A DNA stretch of 43,511 nucleotides from Alphaproteobacteria bacterium. GTDB lineage: Bacteria; Pseudomonadota; Alphaproteobacteria; Sphingomonadales; Kordiimonadaceae. The stretch is taken from assembly GCA_013372925.1 (NCBI GenBank), contig JABXIV010000148.1, positions 1 through 43,511 on the forward strand, in the 5' to 3' direction. This document shows, in pieces, positions 1-9,440 of the stretch (the stretch's first letter is position 1; the number at the start of each line of letters is the position of its first letter). The translations under genes were made by a program, and so were the position numbers. A model generated the notes under the pieces. That model worked only from the letters and a program-made list of their open reading frames with translations, searched no databases and had not been told where the DNA came from.

Positions 1-264
1 GTGATGCAGCAGCCGGAAATTGTTATCGGCAGCTTCTTTGATGATGAGGCCGTCCATGTGTCGCACTGGAGTAGTGGCCGCCACAGCGTGTTCAAGGGTC
101 TGGTAGAGGCCTTGCCCGCCATCATGGTGCCGAGCGCCCTGATGTCCTGCGGTGGTGCCTTCAGTGTTGAAGCCGCTGAATATATTCGTGCAGAGCTCGC
201 GCGCCTAGACCTGCTGCCTGTCTCTAACACGCCTTTTGTAGCCATGCGGAAAGGCGAACAATGA
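1..264 (+). CDS. C-terminal fragment of ABC transporter substrate-binding protein (BtuF/FepB-like), truncated at left edge
   Basis: ORF open from base 1. It sits directly upstream of and overlaps (ATGA) a FecCD permease. The tail 'LPAIMVPSALMSCGGAFSVEAAEYIRAEL' resembles cluster A SBP C-termini. Confidence 0.72.
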   Translation: MMQQPEIVIGSFFDDEAVHVSHWSSGRHSVFKGLVEALPAIMVPSALMSCGGAFSVEAAEYIRAELARLDLLPVSNTPFVAMRKGEQ

Positions 265-1268
265 TACGCGCCTTGCAGCAGAAATCCTGGTTTTTCAATG
301 CCTGCTTGATCGGCATTATTGTCGTTACAGCCTTGCTTTCTGGCATGTTCGGGCAAGTAGACCTAAGCGCCAGCCAGGTGGCGCGGGCGCTGTTTGTGGC
401 AGCGGATGATCCTGCCACAATCATCGTTCGGGATTTGCGCTTGCCGCGTGTTCTGCTTGCTGTTCTTGCGGGGGCATCGCTTGGATATGCGGGTGCCGCC
501 TTGCAGGGGTTGCTCAGGAACCCGCTCGCGGATCCGGGGGTGATCGGTGTTTCTGCGACGGCGAGCCTTGGGGCGGTGATTGCCATCTATATGGGCTTGG
601 CTGCTTTGTCCCCAATCGCCATTCCTGTTGCTGCTATGTCTGGGGCCTTTGGGGCAACGGCTATCCTTATGCTGCTGGCCTCACGGGACGCGAGCGTGCT
701 TACGCTGATACTTGCCGGGATTGGCATCTCAAGCCTGGCGACAGCTGCGATGTCGCTTGTGATGAATTTCACGCCTAACCCAGTGACCGTGCAGGAAATG
801 GTTATGTGGATGCTGGGGTCCCTTGAAAACCGCACCTTTGAGGACCTGATGCTTGCTGGTCCCTTCATCCTTCTGGGCTGGCTGGTGATGGTTGGCACTG
901 GGCAAGGGTTGAATGCGCTCAGCCTCGGGGAAGAGGCCGCCCAGACATTGGGGGTGGACCTGAAGCGCCTGCGTTGGCGTGTGGTGCTGGGCACGGCGCT
1001 ATCTGTCGGGGCAACCGTTTCGGTTTGCGGTGCTGTTGGGTTTGTCGGGCTGGTGGTGCCGCACATGGTGCGGGCGTTCCTTGGCTATGAACCGCGCCGC
1101 CTTTTGCTGCCCAGTGCCTTCCTTGGGGCGATCCTGATGATGCTTGCAGACATCCTGACACGCCTTCCCATCGGCCACGGCCAATTGCGGCTTGGGGTGG
1201 TGATGGCGATAATCGGTGCCCCGGTGTTCCTCTACATCGTTTTTAAAACGCGGGAGAGTATGCGATGA
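261..1268 (+). CDS. FecCD/BtuC-family ABC transporter permease (cobalamin/iron-siderophore type)
   Basis: 335 aa, multi-TM. Contains 'LRLPRVLLAVLAGASLGYAGAALQGLLRNPLADPGVIGVSATASLGA' and 'GFVGLVVPHMVRAFLG', typical of FecCD. Confidence 0.95.
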   Translation: MIRALQQKSWFFNACLIGIIVVTALLSGMFGQVDLSASQVARALFVAADDPATIIVRDLRLPRVLLAVLAGASLGYAGAALQGLLRNPLADPGVIGVSATASLGAVIAIYMGLAALSPIAIPVAAMSGAFGATAILMLLASRDASVLTLILAGIGISSLATAAMSLVMNFTPNPVTVQEMVMWMLGSLENRTFEDLMLAGPFILLGWLVMVGTGQGLNALSLGEEAAQTLGVDLKRLRWRVVLGTALSVGATVSVCGAVGFVGLVVPHMVRAFLGYEPRRLLLPSAFLGAILMMLADILTRLPIGHGQLRLGVVMAIIGAPVFLYIVFKTRESMR

Positions 1269-2038
1269 CCGGCTTGCATGTGGAAAATCTCTCCGTCACG
1301 TTGGGCGGGAACCGAATTCTGGAAAATGTCTCCTTCCTTGTAGAACCTGGGAAAGTTGTGGGCCTGATCGGCGCAAATGGTGCAGGGAAAAGCACGGCGC
1401 TGAAAGCTGCCCTGGGACTAGTGAAGCCAGACACAGGCAAGATCACAATCGAAGGTAAAGATATTTCTGCGCTCACCGGAAAAGAGCGCGCCAAGAAGGT
1501 CTCTTATGTGCCGCAGGGCGCGCCAATCCATTGGCCGTTGACGGTGGAGCGCCTCGTTAGCCTCGGTCGCACGCCGCACCTGACACCATGGCAGGATGTG
1601 CGTGCAGAAGACGAAGCGATCATCCGCAAAGTGATGGAGGTAACCGACTGTTGGAATTTGCGTGACCGGCTGGCGACGACTCTTTCGGGTGGCGAAAAGT
1701 CTCGCGTTATGCTTGCCCGCACGATGGCTGTGGGCGCCCCCTATATGTTGGCGGATGAGCCAACGGCAGCGCTTGATCCGCTGCACCAGCTTCAGGTGAT
1801 GGATATCATGCGCGGGCAGGCCGCCTGTGGCGCCGGTGTTCTATTGGTGATCCATGATCTCAGTTTTGCGCTCAGGTACTGCGATCAGTTGGTGCTGCTG
1901 CATGAAGGCAAGGTGCTGGCTCATGGCAGGCCCCAAGACGTGCTGACGGATGCGCATCTTGAAGCCGCTTTTCAGGTGAAAGTAGCCCGTTGGACCGATG
2001 GCGTTGAACAATTTATCACGCCGCATCATGTGAACTGA
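1265..2038 (+). CDS. ABC transporter ATP-binding protein (BtuD/FecE/HmuV type)
   Basis: Walker A 'GANGAGKST', signature 'LSGGEKSRV', Walker B 'YMLADEPTAALD'. Overlaps the permease by ATGA. Confidence 0.95.
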   Translation: MTGLHVENLSVTLGGNRILENVSFLVEPGKVVGLIGANGAGKSTALKAALGLVKPDTGKITIEGKDISALTGKERAKKVSYVPQGAPIHWPLTVERLVSLGRTPHLTPWQDVRAEDEAIIRKVMEVTDCWNLRDRLATTLSGGEKSRVMLARTMAVGAPYMLADEPTAALDPLHQLQVMDIMRGQAACGAGVLLVIHDLSFALRYCDQLVLLHEGKVLAHGRPQDVLTDAHLEAAFQVKVARWTDGVEQFITPHHVN

Positions 2039-2200
2039 TGCAATCACATGAATTCCGCACTTTGCCAATCCTTGAGTAAGGAGGGGTTACCCCTGATGGC
2101 GTGTCTAGGAATAACTAAGGTTGTACTTTCGCATGAAATACATCTTGATCTTGATGCGCTAAACGCGGCAACCATGTGACCTAGGGGTCTAAGCGAAGGA

Positions 2201-2818
2201 TTGGTTTTGGATAATCTTCTTACCATCTTTGATTTTGTCGGGATTTTTGTGTTTGCCATATCGGGGGCGCTTGCAGCAGTGCGGAACGGTATGGACCTTT
2301 TCGGCATCATCGTTCTCGCCCTGATGCCCGCTGTTGGTGGCGGAACACTGCGTGATCTTATTCTGGATCAGCCGGTGTTCTGGGTTGAGGGTACCCAGAC
2401 CATCTGGATTGCGCTTTCAGCCGCATTTTTGACTTTCCTTGGCGCCCGTTACCTTGAAGGCCAGCGGCTTGTATGGCTTGCGTGGGCAGATGCTGTTGGG
2501 CTGGCGCTTTTTTGTGTTGTGGGTGCGGAAAAGGCACTTGATGTATCAGGCAGCATGCTGGTTGCAACCATGATGGGGGTCGTGACGGGTGTTGCGGGCG
2601 GTATTGTGCGCGACGTTATTTGCAATGAAATCCCCTTCGTGATGAAGAAGGGTGAGATATATGCCACGGCTGCCTTTTTCGGGGCAGGGGCATTTTGCCT
2701 TCTTATCTATTGGGGTGTGCCAGGGCCTATTGCTTTGTGGCTTGCGATGCTGGGTGCATTCCTGATGCGCGCCGGTGGCATCATCCGAGGTTGGACGCTG
2801 CCACAGGCACTGCACTAG
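2201..2818 (+). CDS. Trimeric intracellular cation (TRIC)/UPF0126 family membrane protein (YicG-like)
   Basis: 205 aa, two repeats: 'FDFVGIFVFAISGALAAVRNGMDLFG...GGGTLRDLIL' and 'ADAVGLALFCVVGAEKAL...GVVTGVAGGIVRDVICNEIP'. TTG start, either 2201 or 2207. Confidence 0.93.
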   Translation: MVLDNLLTIFDFVGIFVFAISGALAAVRNGMDLFGIIVLALMPAVGGGTLRDLILDQPVFWVEGTQTIWIALSAAFLTFLGARYLEGQRLVWLAWADAVGLALFCVVGAEKALDVSGSMLVATMMGVVTGVAGGIVRDVICNEIPFVMKKGEIYATAAFFGAGAFCLLIYWGVPGPIALWLAMLGAFLMRAGGIIRGWTLPQALH

Positions 2819-2826
2819 GTAGGGCT

Positions 2827-3903
2827 CTAGAAGCTCAGGATATGGCCGTCCCTTGGGTGGGCGCGGCCATCTACCATGTTGCAGTAAATTTCCAGCATGC
2901 TTTCCTGCCCTGAATGGCGCTTCACATCTATCCAGCTTGCTGCCGGTTTGATGAAATCCATCCATGCTTCTGCGGTTTTGGCCTGAAAGCCTTGTGCGCC
3001 CCATTCCTGAACCCTTTTCTGGCCTTGCGCAGGCGCAAAGAACAGGGTGGGTTTGGCGCCGGGCAGGTCTTCGTTTGATCCCATTTCATCCCAGTGGGAA
3101 GCACCAACGGCACAGCTATAAACAAGCCTGTCTGCAAAATGGGTGTGGATGTCGTGACGAACCTTGCCGCTGCCCGCCATGTCCACATAGGCTGTTTTTG
3201 TTTCTGCGTTCAGGCTTTGGATATCGTCGTAGGCAATCACTTCATCATAGCAGCCCAGGCTTTTCACAAAATCCATATTGCCTTTCGATGTCAGGCCAAC
3301 AACTTTGATGCCGTTGCGTTTCGCAAGCTGGAATGCGGCCCCGAACGCTGTTTTGCTGGAGGCGCTTGAAAGCACCACCTGGGTCGCGCCGAAGAAATCA
3401 TTGTCTGCCAGGAAATCATCAATCAGGAAACTGGTCATGAACAAGGGACGGAAGATCATCTGCAGGTCTTCCATATCTGGCGTATATGCCGGGTCGCCTT
3501 TGGTGTTGTTATAATAATTATACACAACGGCCAGTTCAGCCCGGTGTGCGGCGCTGTCTGAAAAACCGGCGGGTGTTACCTTGTCAGGCGATACAATCAG
3601 GTGCGTTGACATAGGATAGTACCCATAGAAGCGTTCGCCTTCCGTAACGCCAGGGTGACGGCTCTCCGCCACATCTGCAAAGCCCCAAACGGGGATGCGG
3701 CCAAAGCCTTCAGGGGCTGGGAAAAATTGCCAATATTTCATGGCATCGCCAAAGGCGGCATAGGTGACATTATTGGCTGTGAATGCGAAGCGATCCACCC
3801 TCAGCAGCACTTCACCATCCTCAAGTGCGGGGGTTTCCTCTTTGGTGAATTCTGTTTTGTGCAGGTCTTTTTTGCTCACCAGAAAGTGGGTGGTCGCTGT
3901 CAT
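2827..3903 (-). CDS. DUF2855 family protein
   Basis: 358 aa, MDR-like: 'EDGEVLLRVDRFAFTANNVTYAAFGDAMKYWQFFP...WGFADV' and 'VVLSSASSKTAFGAAFQL', characteristic of DUF2855. Confidence 0.88.
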   Translation of the reverse strand: MTATTHFLVSKKDLHKTEFTKEETPALEDGEVLLRVDRFAFTANNVTYAAFGDAMKYWQFFPAPEGFGRIPVWGFADVAESRHPGVTEGERFYGYYPMSTHLIVSPDKVTPAGFSDSAAHRAELAVVYNYYNNTKGDPAYTPDMEDLQMIFRPLFMTSFLIDDFLADNDFFGATQVVLSSASSKTAFGAAFQLAKRNGIKVVGLTSKGNMDFVKSLGCYDEVIAYDDIQSLNAETKTAYVDMAGSGKVRHDIHTHFADRLVYSCAVGASHWDEMGSNEDLPGAKPTLFFAPAQGQKRVQEWGAQGFQAKTAEAWMDFIKPAASWIDVKRHSGQESMLEIYCNMVDGRAHPRDGHILSF

Positions 3904-4037
3904 CGTTTTCTCCTGTGCCTGATGTTCTTTCCATCTGACCTAGCGTAAATGATTTTGCATTCAACGTCTCTTGTGATGGTGGAAGCAAAAGGTCATACTG
4001 GGGGCCATTTCATTTTGGGGGCTCATGGAGGCTGAGT

Positions 4038-4862
4038 ATGGACTTCTTTAAAACAGATGATTTCGATATCGATAAATTCGTGGCCTATGCCACCGAATTT
4101 GGCATTACTATTCTTGCGGCACTTGCTGTTCTTATCATCGGGCTTTGGCTCGCAGGCGTTGTTGAGCGCCGCCTGAATGCTTTTTTCAAAAAAAGCGACA
4201 AGATCGATGTAACCGTTTCAAGCTTTTTGGCGAGTCTTGCCAAATATGTGGTCGTTGCCTTCACGGGCATCGCGCTTCTTGATCAGTTCGGGGTGGAAAC
4301 CACAAGCCTTGTGGCTGTCCTTGGTGCGGCAGGCCTGGCGATTGGCCTCGCGCTTCAGGGTACGCTGTCAAACCTCGCGGCAGGTGTGATGCTGCTGATT
4401 TTCCGGCCATTCAAGGTTGGTCAATTTGTGGAAGTGGCGGGTCATGCGGGTACAGTGAAAGGCATCAGCTTGTTTATGACCAAGTTGGATACCGGCGACA
4501 ATGTGCGCATCACCATTCCGAACAACTCTGTGTGGGGCAGCTCGATCCGCAATTTCAACCATCATGATACGCGCCGCCTTCAGATTGTTTACGGCATCGG
4601 GTATGGCGATGATATCGACAAAGCCATGGAAGTGATCAAAGGCTGCATTGAGGCCGACGAGCGCTGCATGAAAGACCCAGCACCAGTGATTGCTGTGACA
4701 TCCCTTGGCGAAAGCTCGGTGGATATTATGGTGCGTGTGTGGTGCGCGTCAGGCGACTATTGGGCGCTGAACTGGCACTTGCTGAAAACTGTGAAAGAAC
4801 GATTCGATGCAGAGGGGATTTCCATTCCGTTCCCCTGCCGGACTGTTTATCAATCTGCCTAA
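4038..4862 (+). CDS. MscS-family small-conductance mechanosensitive channel
   Basis: TM3-like 'VLGAAGLAIGLALQGTLSNLAAGVMLLIFRPFKVGQFVEVAGHAGTV', then the beta domain 'ITIPNNSVWGSSIRNFNHHDTRR'. Confidence 0.96.
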   Translation: MDFFKTDDFDIDKFVAYATEFGITILAALAVLIIGLWLAGVVERRLNAFFKKSDKIDVTVSSFLASLAKYVVVAFTGIALLDQFGVETTSLVAVLGAAGLAIGLALQGTLSNLAAGVMLLIFRPFKVGQFVEVAGHAGTVKGISLFMTKLDTGDNVRITIPNNSVWGSSIRNFNHHDTRRLQIVYGIGYGDDIDKAMEVIKGCIEADERCMKDPAPVIAVTSLGESSVDIMVRVWCASGDYWALNWHLLKTVKERFDAEGISIPFPCRTVYQSA

Positions 4863-4902
4863 ACTTCGGATTTTATATCTTAAGTTTATGATTCTTCTCA
4901 CG

Positions 4903-4966
4903 GGGCTATCGCAATATCGGGAAATCGGCTTTCACCGGTTGACCGCAAGGCGGTAGCCCTGTTTTA
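4903..4966 (+). promoter_or_regulatory. Inverted repeat between mscS and the M13 peptidase; mscS terminator or structured 5' leader
   Basis: GGGCTATCGC (4903-4912) pairs with GCGGTAGCCC (4950-4959) with one G-U wobble, followed by TGTTTTAT. The local alternative ACCGC-AAG-GCGGT (4942-4954) shares the 3' arm. Confidence 0.45.
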
Positions 4967-5048
4967 TATCGCGCAAGGATTCTGCGTAGGGTGGCGCCTG
5001 AATTCTAAAAAAACCAAAAATAAATCGTTACAGCTCCTGGAGGGGATC

Positions 5049-7142
5049 ATGATTAAAACTGTATTGAAGTCGTCCGTTGCGGCGACAGCCTTGTTGCTTG
5101 CTGCGTGCGGCAACACTGAGCAGGCCGCTGAAACGCCTGCCGCTGAACAGGCGATGGTGCAAACTGCGGCGCCGGAACTGGGCGAGTTCGGCGTTGACCT
5201 GACGGCACAGAAAACCAGTGTAAAGCCGGGTGATAATTTCTTCGAATATATGAACGGTACATGGCTTGATACTTTCGAATTGCCTGCCGACCGCACCAAC
5301 TATGGTGCCTTTACCGTGCTGGCTGAGCGTTCACGCGACCGTACCAAAGCCATTATTGACGAAGTGACGTCTGAAGAGTTCCCGATGGGCTCCATGGAGC
5401 AGAAGATCGGCGACTATTATAACAGCTACATGGACACTGAAGCCGTGAACGCAAAAGGCATTGAGCCCCTGCGTCCGCTGCTGGATGAGATCGCGGCTGT
5501 TGAAGATGTGGCTGACCTGACCAAAATGTTTGGCCGTGATGGTAAAGACAGCATGGTTTCGCCAATCTCTGGCGGGCTTGGTATCGACCGTGAAAACCCG
5601 GATTACTATATCCTCAATCTGGGCCTCGGCGGAATGGGTCTGCCTGACCGCGATTATTACCTTGAGGACACAGAGCGCTTCCAGGGCATTCGTGAAGCCT
5701 ACAAGGCACACATTGCAGAGATGCTTGGTTTTGCGGGTGTAGGCGCGGAAGATGCTGCCGCACAAGCCGAAGCCATTCTGGCGCTTGAAACCAAGCTGGC
5801 TGAAAAACAGTGGGCCCGTTCTGACCGCCGCGACCGCACGAAGAACTTCAACCCAACCACAATGGACGAGTTGAAAGCAAACTACACCGGCTTTGATTGG
5901 GATGCCTTCTTCGCGGCCGGCGACATTGAAGGCCTGAAGAAGGTGAATGTAACCGGCCCGCAGCCCCTTAAAGATGCGATTGCCATCGTGAATGAAGTGC
6001 CGGTTGCAGACTGGAAAGCGTACCTTGCGTACCACACCATTTCCAATCATGCGGCGATCCTGTCGGCAGATATTGATGCAGCCAATTTTAATTTCTATGG
6101 CAAGACGCTCCGTGGTCAGCCAGAACAGCAAGCCCGCTGGAAGCGTGCGACTGCGCGCGTTGGTGCGCTTGATGCGCTGGGTGAGGCCATTGGTCAGGTT
6201 TATGTGAAACGCCACTTCCCGCCAGAGGCGAAAGCCGAGATGGAGAAGCTGGTTGAAAACCTGCGTACAGCCATGGGCGAGCGTATTGATGGCCTTGCGT
6301 GGATGGGTGAAGAAACCAAGAAGGAGGCGCACAAGAAACTGGCGTCCTTCAATCCAAAAATCGGTTACCCGAAAAAATGGAAAGACCTGTCCAAGATCAA
6401 CATCGTGAAGGGTGACCTGTTCGCGAATGCAAAAGCGATTGATGCCTTCAACTATGATGATCTTCTCGGTCGCTTCAAGCGCACGACCGACAAAGACGAA
6501 TGGTTCATGACACCGCAAACTGTGAACGCCTACTATAACCCGCAGTTCAACGAGATCGTGTTCCCGGCTGCAATCCTGCAGCCTCCGTTCTTTGACCTGG
6601 CGGCTGATGCTGCAGTGAACTATGGCGGTATCGGTGCTGTGATTGGCCACGAAATGGGCCATGGTTTTGATGACCAAGGTTCCAAGTCGGATGCCAATGG
6701 CGTTCAGCGCAACTGGTGGACTGACGAAGATCGCGCCGCTTTTGAAAAGCTGACCAGCAAGCTGGGTGAGCAATACGGCAAATACGAAGCCGTACCAGGC
6801 CACTTTGTGGATGGCACGTTCACCATGGGTGAAAATATTGGTGACCTTGGTGGCCTGCGCATGGCCTACCATGCCTACAAGCTTTCACTGAACGGCAAGG
6901 AAGCGCCTGTGATCGGCGGCCTGACTGGCGACCAACGTTTCTTCATGGCTTGGGCGCAAGTTTGGAAGCGCAAATACCGTGATGAAGAGCTGATCAACCG
7001 CCTGAAGTCTGATCCGCACAGCCCATCCAAGTTCCGCACCAACGGTATCGTGCGTAATATGGACGAATGGTACACGGCCTTTGATGTGAAGGAAGGCGAT
7101 GCGCTGTATCTTGCACCGGAAGAGCGCGTGCAAATCTGGTAA
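5049..7142 (+). CDS. M13 family zinc metallopeptidase (PepO/neprilysin-like), predicted lipoprotein
   Basis: Lipobox-like N-terminus 'ALLLAACG'. 'AVIGHEMGHGFDDQGSKSDANG' gives HExxH. 'ENIGDLGGLRMAYHAYK' (ExxxD) and 'NPQFNEIVFPAAILQPPFF' are M13 hallmarks. Confidence 0.97.
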   Translation: MIKTVLKSSVAATALLLAACGNTEQAAETPAAEQAMVQTAAPELGEFGVDLTAQKTSVKPGDNFFEYMNGTWLDTFELPADRTNYGAFTVLAERSRDRTKAIIDEVTSEEFPMGSMEQKIGDYYNSYMDTEAVNAKGIEPLRPLLDEIAAVEDVADLTKMFGRDGKDSMVSPISGGLGIDRENPDYYILNLGLGGMGLPDRDYYLEDTERFQGIREAYKAHIAEMLGFAGVGAEDAAAQAEAILALETKLAEKQWARSDRRDRTKNFNPTTMDELKANYTGFDWDAFFAAGDIEGLKKVNVTGPQPLKDAIAIVNEVPVADWKAYLAYHTISNHAAILSADIDAANFNFYGKTLRGQPEQQARWKRATARVGALDALGEAIGQVYVKRHFPPEAKAEMEKLVENLRTAMGERIDGLAWMGEETKKEAHKKLASFNPKIGYPKKWKDLSKINIVKGDLFANAKAIDAFNYDDLLGRFKRTTDKDEWFMTPQTVNAYYNPQFNEIVFPAAILQPPFFDLAADAAVNYGGIGAVIGHEMGHGFDDQGSKSDANGVQRNWWTDEDRAAFEKLTSKLGEQYGKYEAVPGHFVDGTFTMGENIGDLGGLRMAYHAYKLSLNGKEAPVIGGLTGDQRFFMAWAQVWKRKYRDEELINRLKSDPHSPSKFRTNGIVRNMDEWYTAFDVKEGDALYLAPEERVQIW

Positions 7143-7169
7143 GCTATATTGCCATTTATGACAAACAAG

Positions 7170-7204
7170 AATGGGTCGGCAAATGCCGGCCCATTTTTCT
7201 TTTA
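7170..7204 (+). terminator. Intrinsic terminator after the M13 peptidase gene
   Basis: AATGGGTCGGC-AAAT-GCCGGCCCATT followed by TTTCTTTTA. 11-bp stem with one G-U. Confidence 0.8.
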
Positions 7205-7302
7205 TCCGCTCGCCGCTCGGTATACACCTTTTGCCTCAAGTCGCTGGTTTGCCTAGCGCCATTAGTATTCATTGGCGCGTCAAATTTTGAATGGGGGAAA
7301 TT

Positions 7303-8451
7303 ATGTTCAAGCTGGTATCCGGGGCAGTTGCTGCCTTGATGATTTCTACTGTTGCCTTTGGGGCTGCGGAAGACGCAGAGCCACGCATTGTGACGTACAA
7401 AGTGAATGGCGCTGTAAACATCCTGTATGGCGGGAATGGCCTTGGGGCATCCGTGGGGGTCGTGGACACCTCAGAGGGCTTGGTGCTGATTGATGCCATG
7501 CGCGATAAAACAGCCGACCAGTTGGCCGAGGCATTGGGCGGTGTCTCAGATAAACCGGTAAGCTATCTTTTCAACACGCACCGACATGAAGACCACACAA
7601 GCGGGAATGGCGCTTTTCTTGATAATGGTGCGGTGCTCATTCGGCAGGCGAACGCGCCAGATGGCGGCGAAGTCAACCAGATCCGCTTCGCCGATCACCT
7701 TGCCATGACCATCGGGGGTGTGAAGTTTGAAGCCTATTCCACTCCTTCCCATACCTGGGATGATGTGCTGGTTTACCTGCCGAAAGAAAACATCCTTTTC
7801 ATGGGGGACACATTCACCACCAACTGGCATGCGACCTTCTTTGCGGCAGGTGAGAAGGGCCAGATTGCTGTGATTGAAAAAGCGCTGGTGCTAGCCGATG
7901 ATGCCACACTGATCGTGCCGGGCCACGGGGCAGTGACAGACCGCAAAGGTATCCTTGTGTATCGGGATGCTGTCAAAAACTGGATGGCACGGGCGCGGGC
8001 GCTGTCGGCAAAGGGGATGGGTCTTGACGAGATGGCAGCGGATGCTGAGCTGCAGGCTATCGCAAATTCATTCCTGCAGGATGGCAGCAAAGAAGAAATC
8101 CCGGCGGTCAGATATCGCCGCTTTGTTGAGCGCGTAATCTCAACCGAACTGATGCCTATGGATGCGAGCGTGCTGCCACATTTGGGGGACTATGTCGGGG
8201 AGTATCTGTTTGAAGATGGCAGGCAGTTGCGGCTGGAGCTCGCAAAAGACAGGCTGAAAGCTTTCAGGAACGGCCTGCTTTTCGGCACCCTTGTTCCATT
8301 GTCAAAAACCGAATTCCACTTTCCCGGCTGGCTGGAAAGTGATGGCAAAATGATTTTCAGTTTCAATGACGCCGGAGAGGTGACAGGTGTGGCATTAACC
8401 AATAGTGATGCCAGCTTCCCCGCGGAAAAGGTGGCTAAGCCTCAGCGCTAA
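7303..8451 (+). CDS. MBL-fold metallo-hydrolase with N-terminal signal peptide
   Basis: 'NTHRHEDHTSGNGAF' matches HxHxDH, with 'MGDTF' and 'IVPGHGAVTD'. N-terminus 'MFKLVSGAVAALMISTVAFGAA' looks like a signal peptide. The ORF track starts at 7291; 7303 is better placed after GGGGGAAA. Confidence 0.93.
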   Translation: MFKLVSGAVAALMISTVAFGAAEDAEPRIVTYKVNGAVNILYGGNGLGASVGVVDTSEGLVLIDAMRDKTADQLAEALGGVSDKPVSYLFNTHRHEDHTSGNGAFLDNGAVLIRQANAPDGGEVNQIRFADHLAMTIGGVKFEAYSTPSHTWDDVLVYLPKENILFMGDTFTTNWHATFFAAGEKGQIAVIEKALVLADDATLIVPGHGAVTDRKGILVYRDAVKNWMARARALSAKGMGLDEMAADAELQAIANSFLQDGSKEEIPAVRYRRFVERVISTELMPMDASVLPHLGDYVGEYLFEDGRQLRLELAKDRLKAFRNGLLFGTLVPLSKTEFHFPGWLESDGKMIFSFNDAGEVTGVALTNSDASFPAEKVAKPQR

Positions 8452-9310
8452 GTAGCCAATCCTTGAACGCCTGCACTTTTTTCATGTGGGCGCGGTTGGT
8501 GGCATAGGCCAGATAATAGGCGTTCCGGCTTTTTACCGGGCCGCCAAAGGGCGCGATCAGGCGGCCTGTGGCCAGATCATCCGCAACATACATCAGTGGC
8601 AGTACGGCAACGCCAAGGCCTGATCGTGCTGCTTCAATCATCATGGTGAAGTTCTCGAACTGCGCGCCCCCTTTGGTGCCGACATCCTCCAGCTCACTTC
8701 CAGCCAGCCATTCGGTCCAGGCGGTGGGTCGGGTCGTCATCAATAGCCGGTCATAATCATCGATGATTGCGTCTTTCCTACCCTTCATCAGGGCAGGGGC
8801 GACAACGGCGATAATCTCTTCTTCCACTACTTTGTGGGCTGTCATGTCAGGCCAGACGCCGTCACCATACTGGATGGCCACATCCGCATCAGCTGCCTTG
8901 AAATCATCAGGTGTAAGCCCTGTCACGATATTCAGTTGGATATCGCCATGCGCGCTTGTGAAACCGCCGAGCTTGGGGATTAGCCAGCGCGAACCGAAGG
9001 TGGGCAGAAGGCCGAGCGTGAGCACGCGGTCTTCCGCGCCCCATGTGATCAGCCGCAGGGTTTCGCTTTCAAGGTTTGCCAGAAGCGGTGCGACGCTGGC
9101 GGCATATTGCAGCCCTGCATCGGTGGGGATCAGGCGTTTGCGCTGCCGTGTGAACAAAGGCTGGCGCACAAAGTCCTCCAGGTTGCCGATCTGCCTGCTG
9201 ACCGCGCTTTGGGTCAGGTTCAGGGCCTCGGCCGCGCGGGTTACCTGGCCGGTTTTCATGACCTGCTCGAAACATTCAAGGGCGATTAGGCTTGGAATTC
9301 TACGTTTCAT
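8435..9310 (-). CDS. LysR-family transcriptional regulator (possible regulator of the divergent gcdH operon)
   Basis: N-terminal HTH 'RIPSLIALECFEQVMKTGQVTRAAEALNLTQSAVSRQIGNLEDFVRQPLFTRQRKRLIPTDAG' is classic LTTR. Divergent from gcdH. Confidence 0.95.
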   Translation of the reverse strand: MKRRIPSLIALECFEQVMKTGQVTRAAEALNLTQSAVSRQIGNLEDFVRQPLFTRQRKRLIPTDAGLQYAASVAPLLANLESETLRLITWGAEDRVLTLGLLPTFGSRWLIPKLGGFTSAHGDIQLNIVTGLTPDDFKAADADVAIQYGDGVWPDMTAHKVVEEEIIAVVAPALMKGRKDAIIDDYDRLLMTTRPTAWTEWLAGSELEDVGTKGGAQFENFTMMIEAARSGLGVAVLPLMYVADDLATGRLIAPFGGPVKSRNAYYLAYATNRAHMKKVQAFKDWLLSAEA

Positions 9311-9440
9311 GCTTCTAATTCATGATTATTTGTAATGTTTATAGCAGGAAATGTTACTTTATGGCGGCTCAAATTGCTATATACATTCACTAAATTCATC
9401 AAATGTCTGCGCCGCAAGGCGAAACCTGAGGGAAGAGATT

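Noticed and set aside
5331-6872. 513-aa minus-strand ORF inside the M13 peptidase gene
   Set aside because: Its codons are exactly aligned with the sense codons, so it is open only because TTA, CTA and TCA are rare in the sense gene. The protein has no recognisable family.
9410-9421. CGCC-GCAA-GGCG mini-hairpin in the gcdH leader
   Set aside because: Only a 4-bp stem, although it has a GNRA loop. Insufficient to argue for function without conservation data.
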